Shown here: positions 19,911-30,535 of the stretch, in pieces | Position numbering within the stretch: the stretch's first letter is position 1 | Layout: every line of letters begins with the position of its first letter | From: Hyaloraphidium curvatum | Lineage: Eukaryota; Monoblepharomycota; Hyaloraphidiomycetes; Hyaloraphidiales; Hyaloraphidiaceae | Direction of reading: 5' to 3' | Assembly (NCBI GenBank): GCA_025558095.1 | Contig: JAIVFI010000005.1 | Span: 806,001 to 870,000 of the forward strand | DNA length: 64,000 nucleotides | The notes under the pieces: model-generated | The model's database searches: none | What the model was told of the DNA's origin: nothing | The model's input: only the letters and a program-made list of their open reading frames with translations | Made by a program: the position numbers and the translations under genes

Positions 19911-21051
19911 TTACGCAAGCCAATGCCGCGGATCCAGCAGCCCGAAATGCCCCGTCCCCGGCACCACCTCCAGCTCCGCGCCCAGCACCTCGGCGAGGTA
20001 CCCCGACATCTCTTTGGACACCAGCACGTCCTCTGCCCCGTGCAGCACCCTGCACGGTACCTCCAGCTTGCCCACCTCGAACCCCCACTTGGCCCGCGCG
20101 TCCGCGTGCCGAGTGCCCAGCACCGTGCGCACGTCGTGCAGGGGGCCGGCGATGCCGCCGCGGAAGGACTCGGCGGTGGTGCTTTCCCACAGCGCCAGGA
20201 CGGCGGGCGTGGAGAGAAAGGCGCGGTCGGGCGGTGGGAGGGATTCGAGCATGCCGCCGGTGAAGTAGCCCATGGGGTTGACCATAACCGGGGCGGCCAG
20301 GGTCTGCGAACCGCGTCAGCTCAGCAATGCAGAGCGTTGGCGAGGTCGCACCCACCCATAGGGCCCGCAGCACGAAGCCGAACCCGGAGGCGACCACCCT
20401 GTGCGCCATCTTGTTGGTCCCGGCGACGGCATCCACCGCGCCCGGCGGCGGTTCCACGAAGCCGGCCGGGCCGAGCAGCACGAGGCGCCCGACGCGGGAC
20501 GGGAACAGCGACGCGAACGCGATCGCGGGGGCCGCGCCGAGGGAGAAGCCGACGACGTCGGCTTTCGCTCCGGGCGGCAGGAGAGAGGAAAGCAAGGTAT
20601 CCAGGTCGCGGGCTGTCGATGACGGGTTCCCTGCGGGATCAAAGTCCGAGTATCCGTAGCCGGGCCTGTCCGGGCAGACGACGCGCACCCCGCGCTCTGC
20701 ACATGTTCTGTCCATGTCCAGGAGCGGAGGCAGCCGCGAGCCGGGCTGGCCGTGCAGGAAGAGCACCGTCTTTCGCGCGTCGGCGGGGCCGTAAGACGCG
20801 TACGCGAGCGTTCGCCCCGACGGCAAGCTAATCGAGGCCGGCTCAGCGTGCCACTTTTCGAGGGTCCCGGGAGGAACGGGTGCTTTCGACGGAGATGCTT
20901 TCGCGGCTTCGATGCGCGACGCGATGTGCGGCACCGACGTCGGCGTCGGCCGCAGGGCGAGATACAGCCCGGCGCCGAGCGGCACCGCCGTTGCAGCGAG
21001 CACCAAGACGCGCTTCGGCGTGAGATCGGAGAGGAGCGATTCGCCCGGCAT
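19911..21051 (-). CDS. Membrane-anchored alpha/beta hydrolase
   Basis: 362 residues from two exons; the intron at 20304-20355 has donor GTGGGT and branch GCTGAC. An N-terminal hydrophobic segment (RVLVLAATAVPLGAGLYLAL) would anchor it. The hydrolase domain has the oxyanion strand LFLHGQPGSRL, the nucleophile elbow GFSLGAAPA (Ser), the late Asp region VLHGAEDVLVS and the catalytic His in GTGHFGLLDP. The start is the ATG at 21051, with an alternative at 21069. Substrate unknown. It is divergent from the epoxide hydrolase, only about 90 bp away, so the two probably share a promoter region. Confidence 0.85.
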
Positions 21052-21140
21052 GGTCTTCAATATGCGCACGCTGATTGGGCGATGTTATGCGGCCGCAGCC
21101 ATCCAGCGTCCAGCGTCGGCACTTCCGCTGCCCCGCCAAG

Positions 21141-22421
21141 ATGCCCTCCAAGATCGACCCGAAGGACCTTTCGACCTTTCCTACCCTTGCGTCTGTCCGC
21201 GTCAATGGGATCACCATGAGTCCGTGCCCCGGCAGTGCGTCAGACGCGCCCTCACCCCCGAACAGAGTACGTCGACATCCCCGCCGAGGGCACGCAGCGC
21301 GGCACGGTCGTGTTCGTACACGGGGTACGTGGCAGACCATGCACCGCTCCTCGTTTCTTGGTCGAACGCGCCCTCTTTATCAGTTTCCGGAGTTCTGGGC
21401 GGAATGGCGGTACCAGCTGGCGTGGGCCATGTCTCCCGCATGTGCCTCCCGCTCCGCTCACAGCCGCACAGCTACTTCTCCTCGAAAGGATACCGCTGCA
21501 TCGCCATGAACACGCGCGGATACAACGGGAACGAGCCCCACGCGGGGGAAAAGGACGTCGAGGTGCGGGACAAGAACTTCGGCATGGGACAGATGGCGCA
21601 GGACATCAAGGAGCTCCTCGACCACCTGGGGATCAAGAAAATGTTCCTCGTCGGGCACGATTGGGGATCCGTTGTCGTCCAGCGGTTCGCGCTGCTCCAC
21701 CCGGACTACGTCGAGAAGCTTGTCACCATCTGCATCCCGTACAACCCTCCGGCCGACCCGTTCGTTCCTTTGGACGAGGCGGTGAAGGTCGTGCCGATAG
21801 TCAGCTACCAGCGCTACTTCTGCACCGACAAGGCCGAGAAGGACATTAACGAAAACATCGAAGAGTTCATTGGTGGGTTGCTGGTTCGGCGCCTTTCGGT
21901 CCGGTGTCTCACAAACGCGCCTCAAGACATCTTCTTCCGCTACGGTGACCCGAAGATCGGCGGCGTCACCATCGGCGACATGTGCCACGCCGTCTCCCCC
22001 ACCAACGGCATCATCGACTGGGCCCGGTCGCTCGCCCTCCCGAAATCCACCCTCCTCTCCGAATCCGAGGCCAAGGAGTACGCGGATTTCTACCGCTCCA
22101 TAGGCGGGATCAACGGACCGCTGCAGTACTACCGCAGCGGCGCGCAGAGCGCCAGGGACTTCAAGGGCAAAGGGCCGGGGATCAACGTCAAGACGCTGTT
22201 CGTTGCGTGCGAGTTCGACCCGTTCTGGAAGGAGCCCTACGTGCTGGGCAACCAGCTGGTGCCGGGGATCGAGGCCAAGGTGGGATTGGTGCTGCGATTT
22301 GGGACGACGTGGCGGCCCGCTCACATGTTGTGCGCAGATGATCAAGGGCGCCGGTCATTGGGTCGCGTACGAGAAGCCCGACGAGCTGAACAAGGTGATC
22401 GAGGAGTTCATCGAGGCATAG
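21141..22421 (+). CDS. Epoxide hydrolase (soluble, alpha/beta type)
   Basis: 337 residues from six exons; introns at 21220-21265, 21325-21383, 21422-21471, 21873-21926 and 22280-22337. The spliced protein has the oxyanion motif HGFPEFWAEWRYQL, the nucleophile Asp in LVGHDWGS, a cap domain with a Tyr-containing segment (VSYQRYFCTD), the acid region FVACEFDPFWKE and the catalytic His in KGAGHWVAYE. These match epoxide hydrolases that open epoxides to vicinal diols, rather than esterases, because the elbow residue is Asp. Probably cytosolic. Its 3' end converges with the next gene with under 50 bp between stop codons. Confidence 0.88.
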
Positions 22422-22468
22422 ACGGCAACTCGTGCTGGTATTTCATTATTGTACAGAAGGAGCAAAGA

Positions 22469-25400
22469 TTATGCCGGTCCGGGCCCAGGCGTGAACCCGG
22501 GTGACGTCGCAACGGGGTACTGCCCCTCGCCGAGGCTCGGGGGCGACGGCATGCCCTGCACAGACGGTTGCGGAGTGCCTCCGCCGCCCGATCCAGAGAA
22601 CCCGAAATCGAAGGACATCTCGGCCTGGCGGAGCTGGTTCCCGTCCGCAGCCATGCCGGGGTCCGCGGGAAACATCTGCGCCGGATCGGCCACACCCAGG
22701 CCGCCAAACTGCGCCGCGCGCTGCTGGTTCGCGAATGCCAGCGACCGCAGGAGCTCCTGCGCCTGCGGGGATGCCACGCCGGCCTGCTGCTGGTGGAGGA
22801 GGAACGCGAGCTGCTGCCCCGACAGCGGCACTGCGCTGCGCGGCCGGGCCTGCTGGCGCTGCTGCTGCGCCTGGGCCAGCCGGAACTGCGCCAGCCGCGG
22901 ATCCTGCGCGAACTGCGCGGCGCCGGCGTGCTGCGGGTTCTCCAGCAGCAGGCGCTGGGCGTACTGGTGCAGCTGCGCCGTGCCGGGGTTGGCGCCAAGC
23001 GCGACGGCCGCCGATTGCGCGCCGATCGCCTGGATCAGGTTGGTCTGCCGCGCCTGCGAACGCTGAGCGGCGTCGGGGGCAGGGTAGTACATCTGCCCCG
23101 GGGCCGTCTGGGTGCGACGGGGGGCGGGGGCGGGGTTGCGGATGCCCTGGGCGGCCTCGACGGCCGCGGTGATGGCCTTTGCTGCCACCCGTGCCGTGGC
23201 GGACGGCGCGGGCTGAGCTGGCTGCACAAGCTGCGCTGGTTGCGATGACTGCACAGGCTGCGATAGCTGCTCGGGCTGCGCGGGGGGGTTGCAGACGGGC
23301 TGTGCAGGCGGGGTGCCGGGGGAGGAAAGGGGGGAGTCGATCGTGGGTGCCTTGGGCGAAGACACCTGGGCGGGTTCCGGCCGCCCCGCAATAGCCTGCC
23401 GTGCGGCGGCGTTGCCCTTGCCTTTCCGCGCAGCAGCGGCGCCGGGTTCCTTCTTGACCGCGGGTGCCCGCGCCGGCTTCTTCTTGGGCCTTTCCGGCGC
23501 CGTGGGCTGGGGTTCCGGCTCGGCTTGCGGCGCCCGCGTCTTGGACCTTTCCGGCGCTGGGGGCTGGGGTTCTGGCTCGGGTTGCGGCGAAAACGCGGGC
23601 ACCTCGACCGCGGCAGGTGCCTCGACCGCGGCGGGTGCCGCCGCCACCGGTTCCTGCGCAACTCCCGCGCTTCCCGGCCCGCTCAACACCCTCCGCACCG
23701 CATCCTCGACCACCGACCCGATCCCCCTCGCCGCCGTCGCCCGCAGGATCCGCACCTCCCCGCGCAGCTCGCTCCGTTCCTTCCGCAGCATCTGCACCTC
23801 CTCGCGCAGCTCGTCCCGCTCCTTCCGCACCTTGACCAGCTCCTTTGCCACGTCGACCTCCCAACGCGCGACCTCGGAGTCGCGCAGGGCCGTGGCGGCT
23901 TGGACGGCGCGGGCGAGGTGGCCGGACAGTTCGGCGGCGAAATGGTTCTCCGCGTCGGTGGGGGCGGCGGAGAGAAACGCCGAGATGGAGCGCTGGAAGT
24001 TCGGGGAGGAGGAGGTAGGGTCGTCGCCCGCCGGGGGCAGGGCTGCCGGTTGTGCGGGGAAGGTCGCGGCCCGGGGAGCAACGGGGGAGCTGCTCGCGGC
24101 CGCCGTCGACTCGGAGCCCGGCGTCCCGGAGCCCGCGGCGATGACCTCCCTGGCACTTTTGGCCATGGGGTTGGGCAGCGCGCCGCCACCGGCCCACGGC
24201 ACGAAGAGCAGGTTGGGCGCGCCGGGCACTCCCTTCCATTTCTGCGCTGGGGCCGGCGCAGCGTTGGGATCCTCCGGGGGCGCCGCGGGCAGCGACTCCG
24301 TCGGTGCCGCTTTTGCAGCCCTTGCGGCTGCCGCCACCTCGGGCCCATATGCCGCCAGCCATTCCTCCGTCGCTTGGAACCCCGGCAGGGGGTTGGCCGC
24401 GATCCACTCCTTCAGCGTCCTCGGCGCCCCCGGCTTCATCATCCCAAGGCCGGCCGCCAGCGCCGCCACGTTGTCCAGCCGCTTGGGCGGCGTGAGCACG
24501 AGCACGTTGCCGCCCGGGTGTTGAGCGCGGGAGCGGAGGAAGCGCAGGCACGAGGCGAACTGCACGCGCCAGAGTCGGAGCTCCCAGTGCGGGCAGTCGG
24601 CAATGGGGTCGGGGTGCGGGACGCGGGAGGGGAGGGCGGCGAGGAGGGGGATGAGGGAGCGGGCGGGGAGGCAGAAGACGGCGATTTGGGCGAGCTGCGG
24701 TGCGGGGTTATGAGGAGTGTCAGCATCTTGCCAGCCTGGCAAATGAAAAACACCCACGTTCAGCTCGATCACCTTGGCCCGCATTATGTGGGCGATCCGG
24801 TGGTTCCACACGCCGTTGCCAACGCGAAGCGAGCCCCACTCGGTCATCCGTTCCTTGCCTTTGGTCGAGCACAGGTCGGCGAACCTGTCCAGGAGCACCC
24901 GTCCGTGCAGTATGGCCCGCTCTGCCACGACCAGGGAAGAGCACTTCCACACAGAAAAACGCGCGGCGTCCACGGCAGTAAATGTGGAGAACGAGACGGG
25001 GAGCAGCGGGCCCCACGCCGCGGGCCGGCGGATCCGGGCAGGATCGGGCGGTACGCTGTCGAAATAGGGCTGGGAGCCACCGGGGTGGTCGGTATCGTCC
25101 GAATCGGGCAGCTGGTCGGCGATGGTCTCGACAAACGCGGCCGATAGAAGTCGCGAAGGGGGTTTCGGCGGCTTCGGAGGAGCGTGTGGCGGCCCGGCGG
25201 CCGAATCGTCGGCGATGTCGGCGAGCGCCTCTGCAAAACCCTCCGAAATTGATGGCGTTGGCGTCGACGGCGGGCCGGGCGGGGCAGGCGAGCCCCCCGT
25301 GCTTCGCGGCACGCGCGGTGTCGCCCCCGGCTCCCCCGCCGGCCCCGGCGCCGCGGGCCCCGCCGCGACGCCGCCGTCATTTTCCCATAATTCCTCCTCC

Positions 25401-25588
25401 ACGGCGCCGCCGTCGCCGTCGATTTCGGCGAAGGAGCGCTTCCGCCCGCGGGGGACGTCCGCCGCGTCCTCCGCCGGCGAGGAAGTCGTCGACGCCGCGT
25501 CATCGGTGTCGTACGCGTTCAGGCCGGGGAGGTGTCGCCGCCGCGTGGTCGCCATGCCCGGCGGCGGCGCGGCGGGATCCGCCTCCAT
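22469..25588 (-). CDS. Large low-complexity protein with coiled coil, unknown function
   Basis: 1018 residues if the 63-nt in-frame intron near 24690-24755 (donor GTGGGT, branch GCTGAC, acceptor CCGCAG) is removed. The ATG at 25588 is preferred, with 25555 possible; the frame is open further up only with GTG. Layout: disordered acidic/Pro N-terminus with a KR-rich patch, a folded region of about 200 residues (LPVSFSTFTAVDAARFSVWK to LDNVAALAAGLGMMK), Pro/Ala linkers, a charged coiled coil (VRKERDELREEVQMLRKER) and a long Gln/Ala/Pro-rich tail. This composition suggests a nuclear or RNP scaffold, but no domain is recognised. Confidence 0.65.
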   Translation of the reverse strand: MEADPAAPPPGMATTRRRHLPGLNAYDTDDAASTTSSPAEDAADVPRGRKRSFAEIDGDGGAVEEELWENDGGVAAGPAAPGPAGEPGATPRVPRSTGGSPAPPGPPSTPTPSISEGFAEALADIADDSAAGPPHAPPKPPKPPSRLLSAAFVETIADQLPDSDDTDHPGGSQPYFDSVPPDPARIRRPAAWGPLLPVSFSTFTAVDAARFSVWKCSSLVVAERAILHGRVLLDRFADLCSTKGKERMTEWGSLRVGNGVWNHRIAHIMRAKVIELNVGVFHLPGWQDADTPHNPAPQLAQIAVFCLPARSLIPLLAALPSRVPHPDPIADCPHWELRLWRVQFASCLRFLRSRAQHPGGNVLVLTPPKRLDNVAALAAGLGMMKPGAPRTLKEWIAANPLPGFQATEEWLAAYGPEVAAAARAAKAAPTESLPAAPPEDPNAAPAPAQKWKGVPGAPNLLFVPWAGGGALPNPMAKSAREVIAAGSGTPGSESTAAASSSPVAPRAATFPAQPAALPPAGDDPTSSSPNFQRSISAFLSAAPTDAENHFAAELSGHLARAVQAATALRDSEVARWEVDVAKELVKVRKERDELREEVQMLRKERSELRGEVRILRATAARGIGSVVEDAVRRVLSGPGSAGVAQEPVAAAPAAVEAPAAVEVPAFSPQPEPEPQPPAPERSKTRAPQAEPEPQPTAPERPKKKPARAPAVKKEPGAAAARKGKGNAAARQAIAGRPEPAQVSSPKAPTIDSPLSSPGTPPAQPVCNPPAQPEQLSQPVQSSQPAQLVQPAQPAPSATARVAAKAITAAVEAAQGIRNPAPAPRRTQTAPGQMYYPAPDAAQRSQARQTNLIQAIGAQSAAVALGANPGTAQLHQYAQRLLLENPQHAGAAQFAQDPRLAQFRLAQAQQQRQQARPRSAVPLSGQQLAFLLHQQQAGVASPQAQELLRSLAFANQQRAAQFGGLGVADPAQMFPADPGMAADGNQLRQAEMSFDFGFSGSGGGGTPQPSVQGMPSPPSLGEGQYPVATSPGFTPGPGPA

Positions 25589-25999
25589 CTCCCCGGGGTG
25601 GGACGCGGAGCGCTTCTCAACGAAGGTTCCACCGCCGATCGTCGACCACCCACCGAACACGGGAAGCAGGCTAAGAGGAAGCTGCGGATCCGATCGAGCT
25701 CTTCAGGATGTATTGCATCCGAGAGATTCCGATTTTGATTTCAGTCTCTCTTGGGATGCGACAGCGCCGCGGTCGACTCAGGTCGCCATCAGTGATTTCG
25801 CCTTTCGTTCCCGTGTCTCCGGCAAGTCCTTCCCCTTCGGCTGTCGACGGATCTTAGGATAGCTTGATTTCTTTGCTGTCCGGCCGAAAACTGCTGGATT
25901 TCCGGTCTTGGACGTCGATTGCCCTCCTTTGCCACACACCACCAACCGCGACCACTCGCCGGTCCGCATCCTCCCCGCCCACCTCGGGTTGCGCCCACG
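25589..25999. other. Divergent intergenic region
   Basis: 411 bp between the large low-complexity gene and the FAHD1 gene, transcribed away from each other. Relatively AT-rich in its centre. No coding sequence or repeat recognised. Confidence 0.45.
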
Positions 26000-26916
26000 A
26001 TGGCCCGCAATTTCAAAGATTTCCACCTCTTTTCCCGGAAAGTCATCGGCATCGGCCGCAACTTTGCCGAGCACGCCAAGGAGGTGCCTCCCCGCTCGGC
26101 GAGCCTCCGTCGCCTTCTGACCGACGCGGTGCCCCTTCGCAGCTCGGCAACGCGGTCCCGACGCGCCCCATGTTCTTCCTGAAACCCCCGTCGTCGATCG
26201 TGCTCCAACCGAACCCGGTAGAGCAACCGAAGGACGTTGAGCTCCACCACGAAAGTCCGTCCCCGCGCCGCGCCCCCCTCTCCTTCACTCACCTCGCCTC
26301 GCGCGGCAGTCGAGCTCGGCGTCGTCATTTCCCGCAGCGGCCGCGACATCCCCGCCTCGCAGGCCGGCGACCACGTGGCGGGGTACTGCCTCGCGTTCGA
26401 CATGACGGCGCGCAACGTGCAGGACCGCGCCAAAAGGGCCGGGGCGCCGTGGAGCGAGGCCAAGGGGTTCGATACGTTCACGGCGATCGGGTGCGGATAT
26501 CGCGTGGCGGGGAAGGAGGATTGGGCTGACGGGTCGTTGCAGGCCGTTCCTGCCGAAAGAAAAGGTGCCGGATCCGCACGACGTCAGGCTGTGGTGCTCC
26601 GTAGACGGCGCGATAAAGCAGGACGGCACGACGCGGGACATGATCTTCAAGTACGGCGGCGCGCTCTTTCCCCGCGTTCTTCCCTCTAACCGGCGGGCAA
26701 CAACCCAGGATCCCCGACCTCATATCCCACGTCTCGCAGATAATGACCCTCGAGGAGGGCGATCTCATCCTCACCGGCACCCCGGCGGGGGTCGGCAAGG
26801 TGGAGGCGGGGCAGGTGCTCGAGGCCGGGATGGGCAGCGGGGCGGACAAGGAGGGTCTGGGGAGGATCAGGTTTCCCGTGGTGCGGAGGCCGGGGAAGGG
26901 GATGTACGGGTGGTAG
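26000..26916 (+). CDS. FAHD1-like acylpyruvase/oxaloacetate decarboxylase
   Basis: 230 residues from five exons; introns at 26084-26142, 26255-26309, 26491-26542 and 26651-26708. A single-domain fumarylacetoacetate-hydrolase-fold enzyme. Diagnostic blocks after splicing: GIGRNFAEHAKE, FFLKPPSSIV, HHEIELGVVISR (metal-binding Glu pair), FDMTARNVQ, PFLPKEKVPDPHDVRLW and EEGDLILTGTPAGVG. Length and order match FAHD1, which cleaves acylpyruvates and decarboxylates oxaloacetate, usually in mitochondria. No clear presequence is visible. The start at 26000 is the only ATG compatible with the family N-terminus. Confidence 0.92.
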
Positions 26917-27187
26917 AAACCGTCTCTCGTGGCGTGCAGATTGCTGGCATAGGATGCACTGAGGCGACGGTCTGGTCTGGTCGATCCGCCGGACATGCGG
27001 TCCGGGCCGTCCCCTGAAAAACGCGAGCGCTTCCGATCCGGCGCTCGGCGACGAAAAGCCCAAGATCCATCTGTCGACCCCAAGAATGGTTGCGAAGGCC
27101 GCGGCGGCTGAAGCCAAGCGCAAGGACAGCAGCCCACCAGCCCAAGTCCGTCAGACCTGTGACGAACTCGAACTCGGTCGGCCGCAA

Positions 27188-29332
27188 ATGCGCTTATCCC
27201 TGGCGCTCCCGCTCGTGGCGCTCCTCGCAGCGGCCGCAGCGGCCGCCCCGCACCCCTGGCTCGCCGTGTCGTCCGACGGCCAGCAGCCTCCGCAGCAAGT
27301 GATCCCCGGAGCCCAGAGCGATGCCCTCCCCGATCCGGGCTTCGTTGCGAGCATGCCGCCGAACTTCACCCGGACCGGCAATGCGTTTGCGATCTCCGTC
27401 GGGGTGGCCAACGGAACGTTCCTGCCTCTGGCCCCGCTCCCCAGCGAACGGTTTGTCATTGGAAACGACGACAGGGTCCGCGTTCACTACACCTTGTCAC
27501 ACCCCTGGAGCACCATCGTCATGCTGGATGTTGACGGGGGCCTCTGGTGGGTGCCGCGCGTGTCGGCCGGCTGGCGCCGACGCTGTTGTGGACGTTTCTG
27601 ACGGCGGCGGCTTCAGTTCTGGCGCCATAATCGGCAGGTGGCACGTCCTGACGGCGGCACACTGCATCTACAAGGACTTGGGCGATGGTGTTCCTGGATT
27701 TCACGATCGTAGGACGATATGGGTCACACCCGGACGGAACGAGGACTATTGGCCCTTCGGTCGGGTTGCGGTGCACCGGATGTGGGTGCCGAGCAGATAC
27801 GCGGAGCTCGCGCAGAACAGGTTAGTCGTGTTGCGTCCTCCGGGAGCGGTCCATGGAGGCGCCAGGGCTCACCGGGTCGACCAGCGCGTACAACTCGCAA
27901 CTTGCCGACTTCGACTACGCTGTGATCGAGCTCTGGACGCCAATTGGCGACATCACTGGAACGCTCGGCTTTGGGTACGGGACGAGCTACAGGGGCTGGA
28001 TGAACACTGCGGGGTACCCCGGGGACAAGCCACTTGGCACCATGTGGTTTGTCAGCTGCCAACATGACTTCGACGCCACCAAGGTTCAGTTTCACACCCA
28101 TTGCGACATTTTGGGCGGACAATCGGGCTCGCCGTTTTTCGGCATGAACAACCGCGGTCAATGTGGGTTTCTCCCCCGCTAGCCGGAGCCCGCAGGAGGC
28201 TGTCGCATCAAGCTGACGTTCGTCGCAGACATTATAGTTGGCATCGTCGGCTGGGGCAGTCCCTCAGTCAATGGCGGGCGTGCCATCACCGAGGATGTGT
28301 GGAGGTTCATTCACCAGGTCTACCCCAACCCGGCGACCCAGCCGCCCGATCCCTGCGATGCCGGCAGGGGCGGTTGCACTGGAGTCGCAAGGTGCTTCTT
28401 CATTACAGAGTATGGGACGGTATCATGCATCTGGTAGGAGCCAATCGTGCAGCAAGAAGCGCGCGTCTGAATACCCGTGCAGCCTTGGGATAGGAGACGG
28501 ATGGGGCAGGGGATGCTTGCCGCCCCCAGACCCCTGCCTGACCAGCAACGGGGGCTGCCATCCGCAGGCTACATGCACCAATAACGACGGCTGGCCCAGC
28601 TGCTCGTGTCCTGCTGGGTGGACGGGCGATGGGCGCAGCTTCTGCTTGCCACCGAACCCGTGTTCAATTGCGAACGGCGGATGCCACGCGCAGGCCACGT
28701 GCGAGAACCGGGGCACATATGCGCAATGTACCTGCCCCCCCGGATGGCTCGGAGACGGCCATTCTTGCGCTCCCCCGTCTGTGGACCCTTGCCTTTCCAA
28801 TAACGGCGGCTGCCATCCGCAGGCCATCTGCACCAATAATGCCGGCAGGGTAAACTGCGCGTGCTTCGGCGGATGGACGGGCAACGGGTGGTCCTGCTCG
28901 CCGCCAAACCCATGCCTAAGGAACAACGGCGGATGCCACGCGCAGGCCACGTGTACAAACAGCAACGGCTGGGCGTGGTGCTCGTGCAGGAGCGGATGGA
29001 CCGGGGACGGCTACCGCTGCGAGCAAGCACGTCCCAAGGTCGGCGTCCGCATCGCCGTCATGAACACCTCGGTACGGCGCGGACGACGGGTCGATCTGAG
29101 GGCGACTCTCACCCGGGTTGACAACCGGCGCGCGATCTCCGGGGTGCGACTTGTGTTCCGCATTGGGAACCGCGACGTGGGGAGCGCGACCACCAACTCG
29201 CAGGGCGTGGCTACGTTCTCCTACTCGGCACCGACGTCCCTTGCTAGGGGCCATCAGACGGTGACGGTGCGATTCGGGGGAAGCTCGAGCTTTAGCTCGG
29301 GCTCGTCGACGGGCAGGCTGGCGGTAACTTAA
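27188..29332 (+). CDS. Secreted V8-like serine protease with EGF-like modules and Ig-like tail
   Basis: 631 residues from five exons (introns 27547-27616, 27821-27884, 28163-28228, 28434-28482). A signal peptide (LSLALPLVALLAAAAAA) precedes a trypsin-fold domain with the full triad: CSGAIIGRWHVLTAAHC (His), LADFDYAVIEL (Asp) and GGQSGSPFF (Ser). Then come five Cys-rich EGF-like modules of the pattern PCxxxNGGCHxQATCxNxxG, the first rebuilt by the last splice. The C-terminus (VGVRIAVMNTSVRRGRRVDL...GVATFSYSAP) is a beta-sandwich like bacterial Ig-like surface domains. Extracellular. The mixed bacterial-type and animal-type modules are unusual; the EGF identification is firm, the tail assignment is moderate. 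Confidence 0.85.
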
Positions 29333-29583
29333 GCGGGGTATGCGGTGCGCGCAGGCTGGCAACTATCGGAGCTCAGGCGCCGCATGTCCGCGTATGGATA
29401 GGCTTGCATTGAATTGATATTTCCGACAAACAACCATCACATGATCAGTCCCGTCCCCCGCCTCCACCGTGTCCTGCTGTAGTCCGCCCGGTGGCGTTGT
29501 TCCGCGCATCCCGCCTCCTCGTGATTGAGGCGCTTCATCAGACAGCCGAGCCTTAACGCACCAAACATTAAGCCGGCAGCACT

Positions 29584-30332
29584 ATGCCCTCCCCCGGTAC
29601 CAACCTCGCGCTCGTGGCCTTCACCCATCTGGCCCTGCGCCGCGCTGCAGCCCTCGATGCCCTCGCAGCCTCTGGCTTGCCGAGTCTCCCTGCGCTCGAA
29701 TACCCCTCCGACCTGGCCGATCCCGACGCCATCTTCGCGTGGTCGCAGCAGCGCTACAAGGAGCTAAACGTGACGTTCCCGCCCGAGCTGCCGGCGGCGA
29801 GGGCGGACAAGGACTGTGGCGGATGCCCGCGCGGCAAGGTTCAGAGGCAGTCGGATCGCAAGAAGGAGTCTGATGGGTGGGCCCGGATCGCTTTGCAAAC
29901 CGCGTCAGGAGCCCAACTGATTGTTTCCGCCCGCCACAAACTGCAGATGCTCGGTGGTGCCCGATCTCTGGTTCAAGAAGTGCTGCAACGGCCACTACAG
30001 CTGCTACCGTAAGTGAAGCCAAGCACGCCGACCCCCGCAAACGGATACCGATCTCTCGCTTCCCGCCCCCGCACAGAAACCTGCGGCTCCAAAAAGCTCC
30101 GTTGCGACACGTCGTTCCTCGCGTGCATGCACGATCGCTGCTCCGAGTCAATTTCCTCCTCAGGTCCAAATGCCGCGACGCCGCCAACGCCTACTTTGCG
30201 GGGGTGGTGGCGCTCGGCGGTGCGGCCCACTGCAAGGATCAGGAGAAGTACTGCGAGTGCGCTGCAGCGGGGGGCGGCACGCGGTGCAGGAGGGGAAAAA
30301 GGCTGGAAGGAAGGAGGGAAGTCGCGTGCTAA
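29584..30332 (+). CDS. Phospholipase A2-like Cys-rich protein, calcium-site Asp missing
   Basis: 197 residues if introns at 29877-29946 and 30009-30076 and a 17-nt GT...AG element at 30147-30163 are removed. The spliced core reads VPDLWFKKCCNGHYSCYQTC, then KLRCDTSFLACMHDRC and CRDAANAYFAGVVALGGAAH with further cysteines, the spacing of small secreted PLA2s (group XII/conodipine-like). The catalytic His is present in CCNGHYSCY, but the neighbouring Asp that binds calcium is Tyr, so it may be inactive or have another role. The 17-nt element could be a frameshift rather than an intron. No convincing signal peptide. Confidence 0.6.
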
Positions 30333-30535
30333 GCACCATCCCGCGGGATTGCAAAGTTGTGTGAATCAGTCAATCCAATCTCGATGAAGCAATCGCCGCT
30401 TTTGCAGCCGAGATCCGTGCCTCGTTTGCGGCGTGTGGGGAAAGCGGACGAGGATGATGGCAAGGACGGCCGGACACGTCACCACCCCCCTCCACCCTCC
30501 CGCGCGTCCACCAGAGTTCGCCCATCTTGGCCACC

